Shown here piece after piece: positions 11,173 to 21,269 of a stretch of DNA of 64,000 nucleotides (positions are counted from its first letter, which is position 1; each line of letters starts with the position of its first letter). Below the pieces are notes generated by a model. That model was given only the letters and a program-made list of their open reading frames with translations. It did no database searches and had not been told where the DNA came from. The stretch comes from Melitaea cinxia (taxonomy: Eukaryota; Arthropoda; Insecta; Lepidoptera; Nymphalidae). The stretch is taken from contig NC_059399.1 in the NCBI RefSeq assembly GCF_905220565.1, forward strand, positions 10,282,501 to 10,346,500, given 5' to 3'. A program made the translations under genes and the position numbers.

Positions 11173-11507
11173 TTGACGCCGCGTTGGCGCAACATTCACA
11201 GCTATGGATTGTGCCGGTTGCGCTGGCGGTTGCGGGTTCGATCCCCGCACATGACATACATTTGTATTGGCCATACAGGTGTTTGCCATGATCTGGGTGT
11301 TTGTGCAGTCCTTGTTGATCTCCCCACCGTGCCTCGGAGAGCACGTTAAGCCGTCAGTCCCGGTTGTTATCATGTACACCTGATAGCGATCGTTACTCAT
11401 AGTAGGGAATATATCCACAAACCCGCATTGGAGCAGCGTGGTGGATTAAGCTCTGATCCTTCTCCTACATGGGGAAAGAGGCCTATGCCCAACAGTGGGA
11501 TATTACA
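11173..11507 (+). repeat. SINE-S copy, full length
   Basis: Head: GCGTTGGCGCAAC (box A-like) and GGTTCGATCCCC (box B), separated by a tRNA-like spacing. The body and the RTE-like tail (GAGGCCTATGCCCAACAGTGG) follow. It ends within a few bases of an opposite-strand copy. Confidence 0.85.
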
Positions 11508-11513
11508 ACGTTA

Positions 11514-11664
11514 CTTAACGTGCTCTTCGAGGCACGGTCGGGAGACCCACAAAGATGCACAAACACCCAGACCACGGTAAAGCTTCTGTATGGCCAATAC
11601 AAACGTTTGTCATGTGCGCGGATCGAACCTGCAACCGCAGTGAGCGTTGCGCCAACGCATCGTC
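11514..11664 (-). repeat. SINE-S 5' half, opposite orientation
   Basis: Minus-strand copy of the head and first half of SINE-S: box B is read as GGTTCGATCC on the minus strand, and GGCGCAACG is near 11650. It lies tail to tail with the preceding copy, so the shared halves form an inverted repeat of about 150 bases per arm. Confidence 0.8.
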
Positions 11665-11669
11665 ATTTA

Positions 11670-12535
11670 GTTACTATTTTGTAACCGCTGCAAACTAGTG
11701 TATTTATGTTGATTAATAAATAACACACATTTCCTCAATGTTTTACTGTTTGCTGAAAAGTTTGGACTGTTAGCGATTTAAATTTTAACGAACCCTAATA
11801 CAGAATACAAAATTCTTTTTTTCTATTCGGAACTCGACTCACCGCACGTAAATCAATATCAATCTAACGAACTAACAATATGAATGTCGTGTTTACAGAT
11901 TCCCAAGTATTTCCGTAAACAGTTTTCTTTGTATATTTAGGAAAAAACTTTTTCCGCCTTTGGTTCGTTGTTGTGTCCGATTAATACTTTGACATCAAAA
12001 GGGAGTTTTCCTGTGGTTAATAAGGGATAGTATTCCAATGTACATGTAAACAATATATAGGATATATATTCGACTTATGTAGCGTGTAAATGTACTGTTT
12101 CTAATAATGTGTCTAAATAAATGAATCGTTTTCTAAGGTATCGTATTTTTTCTTTAATGTTATCGAATAAAATTGTAAATACCTTAAAAATGTAAACTTT
12201 TTATTGCCTTTACCAAACTGCACCATTTTATATGTTTCGATTCTTTTAGGTTCACTTCAGTGAATAAATATATCGTCATATAAACTTACTTGGCGTGCTA
12301 TCCATACCTCGATTATTTGTAAAGCGTGACCTAGAATCCAATGAGAAAATAGAATGTTGTGGTTATAAACTTTAAAATAAATGATATTTTAAATTGAATC
12401 GGATTTTAAGATCGTAATAATATACTAACACACCAGATATTTTCAAGTATATTCAATTATAAAAAATCTTACAAGTAATAAACTCATAAAGTTCTCACAC
12501 ATGCCTTACTTAATTCCGTCACTCGTACATTATAG
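11670..12535. other. No gene or repeat recognised
   Basis: AT-rich sequence without a supportable feature. Confidence 0.4.
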
Positions 12536-12537
12536 TT

Positions 12538-12640
12538 GTATGTAATAATTTATTTTTAAAATTTTTATTTATAAAATAACGATTCGAAAGTGCTCTTGGG
12601 GCCTATTTGAATAAAGCTGATTTTGATTTTGATTTATGAT
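12538..12640 (+). repeat. Jockey-like LINE 3' end
   Basis: Shares with 15826-15930 the block ACGATTCGAAAGTG...CCTATTTGAATAAAGCT followed by (TTGATTT)n. AATAAA followed by short direct TGATTT repeats is typical of LINE 3' termini. Confidence 0.65.
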
Positions 12641-12644
12641 ATTG

Positions 12645-13380
12645 AGTTATAAACATAACGACCTATCGTAAAGTTGTACCTATAAGTTCAAGATATAGGT
12701 ACACACATATATATTTATTCAAGATAATTTTATCATTCATAAAGAAAAATTTGTATAAAGGAGTAAAGAAAAAGCTTTTTATTAAAACTTGGTCGTATAG
12801 AACGTCAAAAACATCATTCGATGTTTTATTTATATGGAACGTAATATTATTAACAAAGAACATGAATTCTAAAATCATGAAAGATTGACAACCTTTCATG
12901 ATTTATATAATAATTTAATACTATAATAATATGATCTAGCTTTTCTTCATTAAATTCCTTACAATTAAATGTAATATTCACTTATATATAATGTATATTA
13001 ATGATCAAAGTAAAAGTCAATTCTAACTTTATTAATATATAATAAACAAAAACAATTCTTCGTTATAAATACTATCCCGACTGTTTTATTTCCATTTTGT
13101 TTAATTTATAAGCTTATCGGAACGTTTTTCTATAGCGAAAATACTCTCACACTCATGTAGTACAAACACCATTTGCTGCTAGATGATTTTATAAAAAAAG
13201 GTATATTTTTTTTATATAATACTGGTTAAGTTCCGAAAAGCGTTGTCACTAGTCACACAATTAGATTTTTCTATGATCAAAGAAACCGTAAGAAATAATT
13301 AAATGACGAAACATTTTTTTTTAAAATTGGTAATTCGTATATGATACCCGTAAATACATACGCATAATATGTTTACGCAT
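12645..13380. other. No gene or repeat recognised
   Basis: AT-rich. The minus frame at 12663-12899 has no recognisable similarity and no coding-like composition. Confidence 0.4.
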
Positions 13381-13384
13381 AAAA

Positions 13385-13502
13385 CAGCTACAGTGGCTGG
13401 ATGACGATTGCGTAAAACCGGGATGTTTGGAGCGAACATGGGGAGGCCTGTGTCCAGCAATGGACTGCGATAGGCTCAAGTGATGATGATGATGATGATG
13501 AT
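13385..13502 (+). repeat. RTE-type LINE 3' terminus with (GAT)n tail
   Basis: The GGCTGGATGACGATTGCG block, then AGGCCTGTGTCCAGCAATGG and a GATGAT tail, give the C-terminal codons of an RTE ORF and its tail. The same order is seen at 40725. The last 45 bases are those shared with SINE-R. Confidence 0.6.
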
Positions 13503-13509
13503 GGGTTAA

Positions 13510-14030
13510 TACATATATACATACATGTAAATACATACGTGAGTATTATATTATTTTTGTAATAAACTTTCTCCTATTAAACAAACACAGATTTACCCAA
13601 TGTAATTTTATGTTTTGTATTTTTTCTCATGTTTTCATTGATTTGTCAAAGCAGTCGTGCGGAATGCGGGTCTCAGCAATCAGAAGTGATATTTCTTTTT
13701 CATGTTCTATTGCTCTGCGTCTGCTCGCTATAATTGGAGCGAATAAAATTTATAGTTTTTTCGTGAGTAATGATTTTGACAAAATTCTAAGTAAAGTATT
13801 TTTATATTATCTATATTTTAATTTATGTAGCATAGAATAGAAAAGTATAAATTTCATTTCACAGATTTTTTAAACAAGGTTGAAAACCGACGATTGAACG
13901 TTAGAGATATAAATATACATACATTTTCAGAATTTCAATTATTGGTAAATAGGTAGGTATTTGGTTCTGTTATTTTAGGATTGAATTCCAATAACTTGAC
14001 GAATATTAACGTAATGTATCATATATAATT
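13510..14030. other. No gene or repeat recognised
   Basis: An ATG-less open stretch near 13610-13840 has no recognisable domain. Nothing else is supported. Confidence 0.4.
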
Positions 14031-14035
14031 ATATA

Positions 14036-14080
14036 TCTTATATATAAAAATCTCGAGTCACAATGTTAGTTACCGTAAGG
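14036..14080 (+). mobile_element. Helitron 5' end fragment (family H2)
   Basis: Starts TCTTATATATAAAAATCTCG followed by AGTCACAATGTTAGTTAC, the same 5' terminus as at 14251 and 42493. The sequence diverges after about 45 bases. Confidence 0.6.
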
Positions 14081-14250
14081 GTATTCGGTTCAGATTATAT
14101 TAATGATACAGATGCTTTGTACGTTTGATGCTGTATTTCATGCAAAACACGACCAAATCTCTGATGACCGACTGTTTTTTAAAGAGCTACTGAGGATATT
14201 CTTGCCCATTCTTTTCTGCTTCACCTCATAGGTGCTAACCTTACATTTTA

Positions 14251-14449
14251 TCTTATATATAAAATTCTCGTGTAACAATGTTAGTTAAAATACTCCTCCG
14301 AAACGGCTGGACCGATTTTTATCAAATTTTGTGTGCATATCGGGTACGTTTGAGAATTAGTTAACATCTATTTTTCACACCCCTAAGTTATAAGGAAGAG
14401 GGGATTAAGAGGGTTAATAACATAAATGGCAAAACAACGTTTGCGGGGT
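14251..14449 (+). mobile_element. Helitron (family H2), 3' terminus lost in a TA repeat
   Basis: Begins TC after an A. It contains the family block CGAAACGGCTGGACCGATTT and ends at ACAACGTTTGCGGGGTC. There the expected GCTAG terminus is replaced by a (TA)n microsatellite. Confidence 0.7.
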
Positions 14450-14450
14450 C

Positions 14451-14495
<45 letters not shown>
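14447..14495. repeat. (TA)n microsatellite
   Basis: Alternating TA with one TG interruption, directly at the eroded Helitron 3' end. Confidence 0.9.
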
Positions 14496-14498
<3 letters not shown>

Positions 14499-14767
14499 TA
14501 TTTATTAAGAAAACCAACAGCGTTTCAGTTAATACATACTATAACCAAATTACAAAAAAGGCCAATAACAGGTTTCCCTTTATAATATTTACAAGTATAG
14601 TTAGATTGTTGCATTTGCACCGATGGGATGGCGCGCTTACAATAGTCACAGTTATGGATCAATTTTTTATTATTGTTCAATAAATTTATACGAGTATTAT
14701 ATATAAAGTACAGCGTGTTTGTCGATGTTTCAATATGTATAATATATAATAATGTTTTTTATAATAT

Positions 14768-15164
14768 TGTTAGCATAATCTCGATTATTTTAATATGTTT
14801 CGTGACGTCGTGCAACAGTGTTAATAAAAATAGTTCCCTACCCGCTAATACGTTTTGTAACGTCATGCAACAACGTCAATAAAAGCAGTCCCTACCCTTT
14901 CAGAGGGCTCTTTTGCTTCTCGGCTTTCGGAACGATAGGTCGTTGTTTCATGACGAGTGCGTTGATCATTTTTATATTCAAAGTAACTGTTGTTTGCTTG
15001 GTTAATTTAAATTGTAATTCTCGGTCATTATTTTCGATTAAGTTAGTGGTTAAGGTTAATTTTTGTGATAATTGTTATATTTGTAAAAATGAGTAATAAA
15101 TAGAAGTTAAGTGTTCGGTTTTCTGTCTTTTTTTTTTAAATAAATAAGTTTGTTTCTCCTAAAA
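14768..15164 (+). repeat. 5' LTR
   Basis: 397 bases, TGTTAG at the start and CTAAAA at the end, a near-perfect short inverted end pair (CTAACA would be canonical). It includes an AATAAATAG polyadenylation-type signal near 15099. It matches the 3' LTR base for base apart from a missing GATA near 14936. Confidence 0.9.
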
Positions 15165-15178
15165 TCAGAAGTGGGATT
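15165..15178 (+). promoter_or_regulatory. Primer-binding site, tRNA-Leu type
   Basis: TCAGAAGTGGGATT immediately follows the 5' LTR. It is complementary to the 3' acceptor/T-arm side of insect tRNA-Leu (…AATCCCACTTCTGA…), as I recall that tRNA. The match starts inside the tRNA, leaving out the terminal bases and CCA. Confidence 0.6.
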
Positions 15179-15229
15179 GCTCCTTATGACACCACTTCAT
15201 AAGCAAACAGCCGTTAATTTGAAATCGTC

Positions 15230-15571
15230 ATGCCGTGTTCACGATCGTGCGGTTCGTGTTTACATAGTCGATCAGGTAGGTCTCCTAGCCGTGAAAATAG
15301 GCAGTCCCGCGGTAAATCTATAAGGAACGAACAAACGCGCAATATGCCGTCACGGGTAAATCGCCGTCGTCATAGATCGCGAAGTGAATCTGACGATGAA
15401 AGGTTATATCAGGTGTGTGCAATCGTCGCGAGTGGGCGTCGTGTCAACTTACTGAACGTTCCCTGTGACCACGCAGGCTGTGTTCGGAGAATCGCGAACG
15501 GTTATCACGCAGTAGCAGTGAGTATTCGTTACTTTCGGGTAGATCTCGTTCGCGCAGATGTAGTAGTTTGA
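15230..15571 (+). pseudogene. Gag-like remnant, Arg/Ser-rich
   Basis: A 113-residue open frame starting at ATG 15230. Its N-terminal half is rich in Arg and Ser (RSGRSPSREN, RRRHRSRSESDDE), consistent with a nucleic-acid-binding gag start. The second half is not recognisable and probably out of frame. Its position just after the primer-binding site is where gag begins. A further gag-like stretch (CLRDEAQSWLND) appears near 16040-16080 in another frame. No function can survive. Confidence 0.45.
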
Positions 15572-15744
15572 TTAATCATACGATAGATGCGATTATGACT
15601 CGTCTGTCTACTATCGAACAATCGACAGTCAACTCATCACGAAATTCATTGCTTAAACCAAGCCGCAGAGTTATGATGTCTCCAATTTTGATCCGGCTGT
15701 GCACGATTTTGGAGTGTGGAAGTAAATAGAACGAAGTGAATTAA

Positions 15745-15930
15745 TAATTGGGACGATTTAGTGCTTTCTTGCCGATTCTTCTCTGCAGAATCTACATTCC
15801 GAATCGGCGGTAGCTTCACTTTTACAAATATAATAATTTATTTTTAAAGTTTTAATTTGTAAAATGACGATTCGAAAGTGATCTTGGAACCTATTTGAAT
15901 AAAGCTATTTTTGATTTTGATTTTGATTTT
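15745..15930 (+). repeat. Jockey-like LINE 3' end inside the Gypsy element
   Basis: The blocks TTCTCTGCAGAATCTACATTCCG and ACGATTCGAAAGTG...TTTGAATAAAGCT then (TTGATT)n match the LINE end at 12538. It sits within the former gag region and interrupts it. Confidence 0.65.
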
Positions 15931-16134
15931 ATCGCGAGTCACTAATTGTTTTAAGGGCGATGCCAAAATTTGATTAAACGAGAGGACCAGTAATGATCGT
16001 TCGTCGTTCAATTTCTGTCGCGAGTTTAGGTCGTGTGGGTACTTGTTTACGGGATGAAGCGCAGTCGTGGTTAAATGATTGTGTGATGCAGGATAGAACG
16101 TGAAGCAGCTTTAAGTCGAGTATCTTTTTAGAAA

Positions 16135-16350
16135 CAGGTAGAATATCTTGGTTGATTAATTTACCAAGGTCAGGTGAGGCCGAGCTTTAGTAAAATTGAG
16201 GCACTTATTCAGTTACCGAAGCCTACCAACGCAAGACAGATTAGCCAATTTCTAGTTCTTACAGGCTATATCCGCCATTATATTGCGTCCTATTCCACCA
16301 AAACTGCTTGTATTGCCAAATTATTAAGAAACGGCGAATCTTTGCTGTAG
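16135..16350 (+). pseudogene. Gypsy reverse transcriptase C-terminal fragment
   Basis: The frame reads VEYLG, an in-frame stop, then QVRPSFSKIEALIQLPKP and QISQFLVLTGYIRHYI, followed by an ACIAKLLRNGE block. This is the thumb/connection between RT and RNase H of Ty3/Gypsy pol. At least one stop interrupts it. The catalytic YxDD region and everything upstream to gag are deleted, as are RNase H and integrase. Confidence 0.75.
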
Positions 16351-16601
16351 TTGACCTTGTTTTTGTGATTAAAATCTAGCAAGCACTTACAGTGTGCTTA
16401 GCGCACTCCAGCATAACCGATACGAGTTGAAGTTGCTGGCAGGCTCCTATGGTAAGACGATACGAGCAGCCTCTGAACACATAGTTCAGTGGCTCGGCGA
16501 GTAGACGCCGGACACGTGCTTCGTATTCTTCGATAGCGGTTGGTATACACCGCCATGGTAGCAGTACGGGTAAGCAAACGTGGAGCCTCTGCTGTCATTA
16601 T

Positions 16602-16921
16602 CATTACAGCCTATACAGTCCACTGTTGGACATGGGCCTCCACAAGTTTGCGCCAAGCGTGGCGTGAACTTGTGTGTTTTGCCCGTGGTCGCCACGCTGG
16701 AGAGGCGGGTTCGTGGCCGCGGGGCTGGCTTTGTCACGCCGGGGGCGCTGCTGCCATCTTCGGCCTGTATATTTCGGGGCCAGCGGTTGGATGGTTGTCC
16801 CGCCACCGGTCGGCTTTTTGGGTTCCATGGTAGTGGCGGAACTGTGTTGTCCCTTGGTCGCCTCTTACGACACCCGCGGGAAGAGAGGGGGTGGCTATGT
16901 TCCTTAGTACCGTAGCCACAC
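16602..16921 (-). repeat. SINE-R, full length, inside the Gypsy element
   Basis: Minus-strand copy from GTGTGGCTACGG (16921) through GTCGTAAGAGGCGACCAAGG to the RTE-like end GGCCCATGTCCAACAGTGGA near 16620. The copy is unusually GC-rich compared with its relatives. Open frames seen across it on both strands are by-products of the composition. Confidence 0.75.
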
Positions 16922-17168
16922 AGTACTATATTTACACTGCTATATTTTTCATGAATTAGCAAGCTAACCAATTACCGTATTTTACAGCAATGTACATGAA
17001 TAGTGTGGTATGTGAGATGCCTTTACGTGTGGTCACGCGTGTCGGCGTAGTCATGCGTGTGGTGGCTCCGTATATGGGTGCGGTGTGGTGCGGAGCTGTA
17101 CACGTGCGATGGCACCTGCACGTTGCTGGCACGATGTGACAAAATGACCGTTTTGTTATTTGAGACAA

Positions 17169-17800
17169 GCGTAATACTGCCTCTGTCTGCTTTCTGTGAT
17201 GGGTATTGCGTAATACAGCCTCTGCCCAAGGGATATCGCGTAATACTGCCTCTGTCCCTGGATCACATAGTGGGTATCGCGTAATACTGCCTCTGCCCGT
17301 AAGGTAAACTAAATGTTGTGTGATGGGTATTGCGTAATACAGCCTCTGCCTAAGGGATATCGCGTAATACTGCCTCTGTCCCTGGATCACATCGTGGGTA
17401 TCGCGTAATACTGCCTCTGCCCGTAAGATAAAGTAAATGTTGTGTGATGGGTATTGCGTAATACAGCCTCTGCCCTAGGGATATCGCGTAATACTGCCTC
17501 TGTCCCTGGATCACCTGATGGATATCGCGTAATACTGCCTCTGTCCGTTGATTACATAGTGGATATCGCGTAATACTGCCTCTGTCCCTGGATCGTATAG
17601 TGGATATCGCGTAATACTGCCTCTGTCCCTGGATTACATGATGGATATCGCGTAATACTGCCTCTGTCCGTTGATCACATAGTGGATATCGCGTAATACT
17701 GCCTCTGTCCGTTGATCACATACTCGTAGTGGATATCGCGTAATACTGCCTCTGTCCGTTGATCACATAGTAGGTATCGTGTAATGCTGCCTCTGTCCGT
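17169..17800 (+). repeat. Minisatellite in the Gypsy interior, about 16 units
   Basis: The core GCGTAATACTGCCTCTGTCC recurs about 16 times, with spacings near 31-52 bases. Between 17208 and 17480 units group into a higher-order repeat of about 126 bases (three unit types, repeated about three times). Later units are simpler at about 41 bases, with TTGATCACATAGTGGATATC linkers. It lies between the SINE-R insertion and the 3' LTR. Confidence 0.9.
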
Positions 17801-17979
17801 TGATCACATAAGTCTGCTACAGACAATGAATGTGACAATGCTCAACTTGGGCCTTCGACGGCTCCCGCTACTGCTTCCCCAGGAGTTCTCCCTGGAGACG
17901 GCGAGCTCAAGTCCTTATCAGCGTCCACCGACTAGCCAGCGTTCGTGGTGAAAATGTGCACCGGGGACGGCGCACGGTC

Positions 17980-17987
17980 AGGAGAGG
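17980..17987 (+). promoter_or_regulatory. Short polypurine tract before the 3' LTR
   Basis: AGGAGAGG ends three bases before the TG of the 3' LTR, the place where plus-strand synthesis of an LTR element starts. It is short, so the call is positional. Confidence 0.4.
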
Positions 17988-17990
17988 CCG

Positions 17991-18391
17991 TGTTAGCATA
18001 ATCTCGATTATTTTAATATGTTTCGTGACGTCGTGCAACAGTGTTAATAAAAATAGTTCCCTACCCGCTAATACGTTTTGTAACGTCATGCAACAACGTC
18101 AATAAAAGCAGTCCCTACCCTTTCAGAGGGCTCTTTTGCTTCTCGGCTTTCGGAACGATAGATAGGTCGTTGTTTCATGACGAGTGCGTTGATCATTTTT
18201 ATATTCAAAGTAACTGTTGTTTGCTTGGTTAATTTAAATTGTAATTCTCGGTCATTATTTTCGATTAAGTTAGTGGTTAAGGTTAATTTTTGTGATAATT
18301 GTTATATTTGTAAAAATGAGTAATAAATAGAAGTTAAGTGTTCGGTTTTCTGTCTTTTTTTTTTAAATAAATAAGTTTGTTTCTCCTAAAA
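17991..18391 (+). repeat. 3' LTR
   Basis: 401 bases. By eye it matches the 5' LTR apart from a tandem GATA duplication (GATAGATAGG). It is followed by ATAT, matching the bases before the 5' LTR. Confidence 0.9.
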
Positions 18392-18639
18392 ATATAATAA
18401 AAAGTTATTTTAATATCATTATATTTATTATAATCATTAGATAATTAAATAGGTATTAGGCAGACATATTATGTGTGTCATCACATAGTGTGTTGTGTGG
18501 ATTAGGAGTTGACGCCCTAGCCCTACGATGTCAATATCTTGGGATCGGTACATGACCACCAGGGAGTTTTAGCTTGCAATAATGGTTATTATCTCGATAG
18601 CTAAAGATTCAAAAATATTTAGCGAGGGTCGCGCACATT

Positions 18640-19262
18640 TATTTACTTTTAGTTTTTAGTTTTAAGATTAGTTTATTTCTAAAATTAGCTTTAGAGAATG
18701 CAAATAAATCTATGTCGTTGAATGATTCATTAAAGATACGTGGTAATCTAGTCAGTGCAGAATTGGCAGAGTATTTTCTGCTACTACAAGGAACAGACAA
18801 CAGAGGCGTATGACGCGTACGACGTTTAGGTGCACAACATGACAGTGTACCCACTAGCTCCGGGCAATCCACGTGTCCATTAGCTATATCATACAAAAAA
18901 CACATATCCAAGACATTGCGGCGTTCCTCGAGGGATAATATGTTATTTCGGTGGCAATCTTCAATGTAAGATTTGGAGAACTGTTGACTGCGATAGAGAA
19001 TGTGTTTTAAAAATCTTTTTTGGACCCCTTCAAGTCGGTCCTTATAAATATTATACATTGGTGACCAGATAGGACTTGCATATTCGAGAACACTGCGAAC
19101 GTACGCGAAGTATACAGTTTTGATGGCCTCAATGTCAGTAAATTTTTTACAAATCCGAATTACAAAACCCAAACTCCTAAATGCTTTCTACGTGATCAAA
19201 AGATTATGATTGGAAAATGTCATTTTGTCATCAAAATATACACCAAGGTCCCGAACGATGTT
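18640..19262 (-). pseudogene. CR1/Jockey-like LINE ORF2, C-terminal part
   Basis: The minus strand holds a 177-codon open frame (19172 to 18639). Upstream, after one in-frame stop, the frame continues with VRDLGVYFDDKMTFSNH, the RT thumb motif. Downstream blocks FAYVRSVLEYASPIWSP and LEGVQKRFLKHI are typical of the region between RT and the C-terminus in CR1/Jockey LINEs. The active site lies beyond the 5' truncation point, next to a (TA)n run. The retained long frame suggests moderate age. No RNase H was seen. Confidence 0.8.
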
Positions 19263-19279
19263 GACTCTTGCTGTCGTAT

Positions 19280-19282
<3 letters not shown>

Positions 19283-19326
<44 letters not shown>
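19283..19326. repeat. (TA)n microsatellite
   Basis: Perfect TA alternation ending exactly at a Helitron CTAG terminus. The same association is seen at 46723-46828. Confidence 0.9.
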
Positions 19327-19327
<1 letters not shown>

Positions 19328-19495
19328 TAGCTGTGCCCACCTAAGTTACTCCTTATTACATCAGCTACCTGTCAGTGAAAGTCCCGTAAAAATCGGCCCA
19401 GCTATTTTAAACAGTAGCCGAAACAAACAGACAGACAGACAAAAATTAAAAAAAATGTTATTTTGGTATAAATACCGTGTCATCATAAAAAAAAC
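19327..19495 (-). mobile_element. Helitron (family H1), internally deleted
   Basis: The CTAG end is directly followed (plus-strand reading) by CTGTGCCCAC and then the central block with CAGACAGACAGACAAAAATT. About 85 bases present in the 8366 copy are missing after the 3' hairpin start. Confidence 0.7.
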
Positions 19496-19499
19496 TATT

Positions 19500-19795
19500 A
19501 TTGATATTTAAATTAAGTAGGTACATCAGCACCAAAACCCAAAATGGCTGAGTAACGGATTCAGCTCCAATTTATCTCCGGTTAGCTTAAAATCTAATCT
19601 AAATCTATAGTACATGCAACATTTAAGTACGGATGTATATGATATAAGTAATATTTACATTAAATTAGTCGTATTCTTTTGTGTATATGTCGAAACGGAT
19701 GAGCTTAATTAATTACCTTTTAAGAAGTTAATTTTAGTAACTAAGTAGCAGTAGTTTAAATGAAATTCGCATACAAATAGAAAGCCGATACATCT
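19500..19795. other. No feature recognised
   Basis: AT-rich sequence; nothing supported. Confidence 0.4.
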
Positions 19796-19799
19796 AATG

Positions 19800-19950
19800 A
19801 AATATTATTTATTATTTATTTATTTATATTTTATTGTACACCACAAATACATTTTAAACATTAAACATATTTAAAGATAGTTACAGACTGTAAAGCACAA
19901 TGGTCGGACTTATAGCTATATAACCATTTCTTCCAAAAGACCCAATAAAT
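19800..19950 (-). repeat. CR1-like LINE 3' UTR
   Basis: The minus strand reads TTTTGGAAGAAATGG near the start and TTTGTGGTGTACAATAAAAT followed by (AAAT)n at the end. These match the 3' UTR of the LINE at 4485-5662 (…GGAAGAAATC…GTGTACAATAAAGAG). Confidence 0.6.
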
Positions 19951-19954
19951 TATT

Positions 19955-20940
19955 TAAAAGATAAGGCCAAAGCTTCAGCTAGTGATATATATAAAAACAT
20001 AAATAGATGCTCTGTAAAACGAAAAAAAGTGTTTTATAATTAGTAATAAACATATATTGTATCGTAAAAATAGCTTAAAAATAACTATTCTAAGATTACG
20101 TTCCATATAAAATATCATAGCTATATTAGCTTATTAAAATGTGATAGTATTAAGTTCAAAGTAGAATTTCATATAAGTGTTTTAACGTTACAACTCTATA
20201 AACGTTATATAACTTGTTGTTTGATGTAGCTTACGTCATACAAATATTAACATAAGTGTAACTTCACACATTTTATTAGATTTGAGGTGTGTTTGTGCAT
20301 TAGATATAAACTTATTATTAGTATAAAAATTGAAAAAGCAGTAATTTATCTTGAAAAATTACTTTTTAGTAAAAATTAATTAGGTTTTCTAATCATCATT
20401 TTTTTTTAACAAATATTTATAAACGTGTGTTTTAGTTTCATTTAGGTTTTTTTAATTTTTCTATTTTTTAGTTATATTGCATTTAGTTTTGTTATTTTTT
20501 GTAGAGTATAAAAATATGTCATACTTTTAGAGAATGTTCTACTCGTAAAAACATATCTTTTATTGGCATTCATACCAGTTTATAATGATTGCATTGATGT
20601 TATATAATATTTAAATGTATTGTGTCTTAAAAATAAATACACAAATAAATGTGATATAATTATATTTTTATTTTTATTATCGTACTTAAGTATGTCCTTT
20701 GCATATCGATCAATTACGAATCGGTAACAATTTGTCAACATCTGATTTTTTTATATTGTTCTGCATCTGGATTCCCAAAAAGTCTAAAAATATAGTCAAA
20801 ACCTAATGGCAATCAGGTACGTTAAATCAAACATACATCGGCATTTATAACTTGAATAAATAAAAAATAATCAGACTGTCGAATAATTTATTTATGATTT
20901 TTAGAACTGTGATTATTGAATCGATCACTATCGATCACCA
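19955..20940. other. AT-rich sequence, nothing recognised
   Basis: No exon, repeat or structured element could be supported. Confidence 0.45.
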
Positions 20941-20943
20941 TTC

Positions 20944-21262
20944 AGCTTGTAACATCTCACTACTGGGTATAGGCCCTTTTTTTTCATATAGGAGAAGTAT
21001 TAGAGCTTAATCCAACACGCTGCTCCACTGTGGATTGACAAATATGTTCCCTACTATGAGTAACGATTGCTATCAGGAATTTATAATAACAATCGGGGCC
21101 AACGGCTTAACGTGCTCATCGAGGCACGATGGGGAGATTCACAAGAGCAACCGGAAAGAAATATTTGTACAAATACAATCGGGGTGGTTACCCCGAGCAG
21201 ATATTGAACCCGCAAACCGTCAGTGTTTTAGATGACTACACGCACTACTACACCAGAGCGGT
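20944..21262 (-). repeat. SINE-S2, related body with a different tRNA-like head
   Basis: The minus-strand tail (CACTACTGGGTATAGGCCC on the plus strand) and body (CGTGCTCATCGAGGCACG) match SINE-S. The head instead resembles that at 57110-57178, with AACCGCTCTGG at its start. Probably a sister SINE that shares body and tail but was built on another tRNA. Confidence 0.6.
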
Positions 21263-21269
21263 TGATTAT

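Larger units (their letters stand above)
14768..18391 (+). mobile_element. Ty3/Gypsy LTR retrotransposon, recent but coding-defective
   Basis: Two direct repeats (14768-15164 and 17991-18391) bound 2.8 kb of interior and are flanked by a 4-bp duplication ATAT. A primer-binding site follows the 5' LTR and a short purine run precedes the 3' LTR. The interior keeps scraps of gag (near 15230-15571 and 16000-16110) and the end of the reverse transcriptase (16135-16350, with QVRPSFSKIEALIQLPKPTN). Most of pol is missing. It also contains a LINE 3' end, a SINE-R and a minisatellite. The LTRs differ only by one extra GATA unit. That implies recent insertion, so a defective master copied in trans is more likely than decay in place. 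Confidence 0.85.

Noticed and set aside
13321..13536. Minus-strand frame with a poly-His run
   Set aside because: The His run is the (GAT)n tail of the RTE terminus read in reverse.
16486..16971. 161-codon minus-strand frame and overlapping plus-strand frames
   Set aside because: They lie across a GC-rich SINE-R copy; equivalent frames appear in other SINE-R copies by composition.
16956..17390. 144-codon minus-strand frame
   Set aside because: It is made largely of the translated minisatellite units (repeated EAVLR-type peptide), so it is not a gene.
17169..17800. Regularly spaced repeats that could suggest a CRISPR array
   Set aside because: Spacers are themselves repeats, spacing varies, there are no cas genes, and the array lies inside a Gypsy element in an animal genome.
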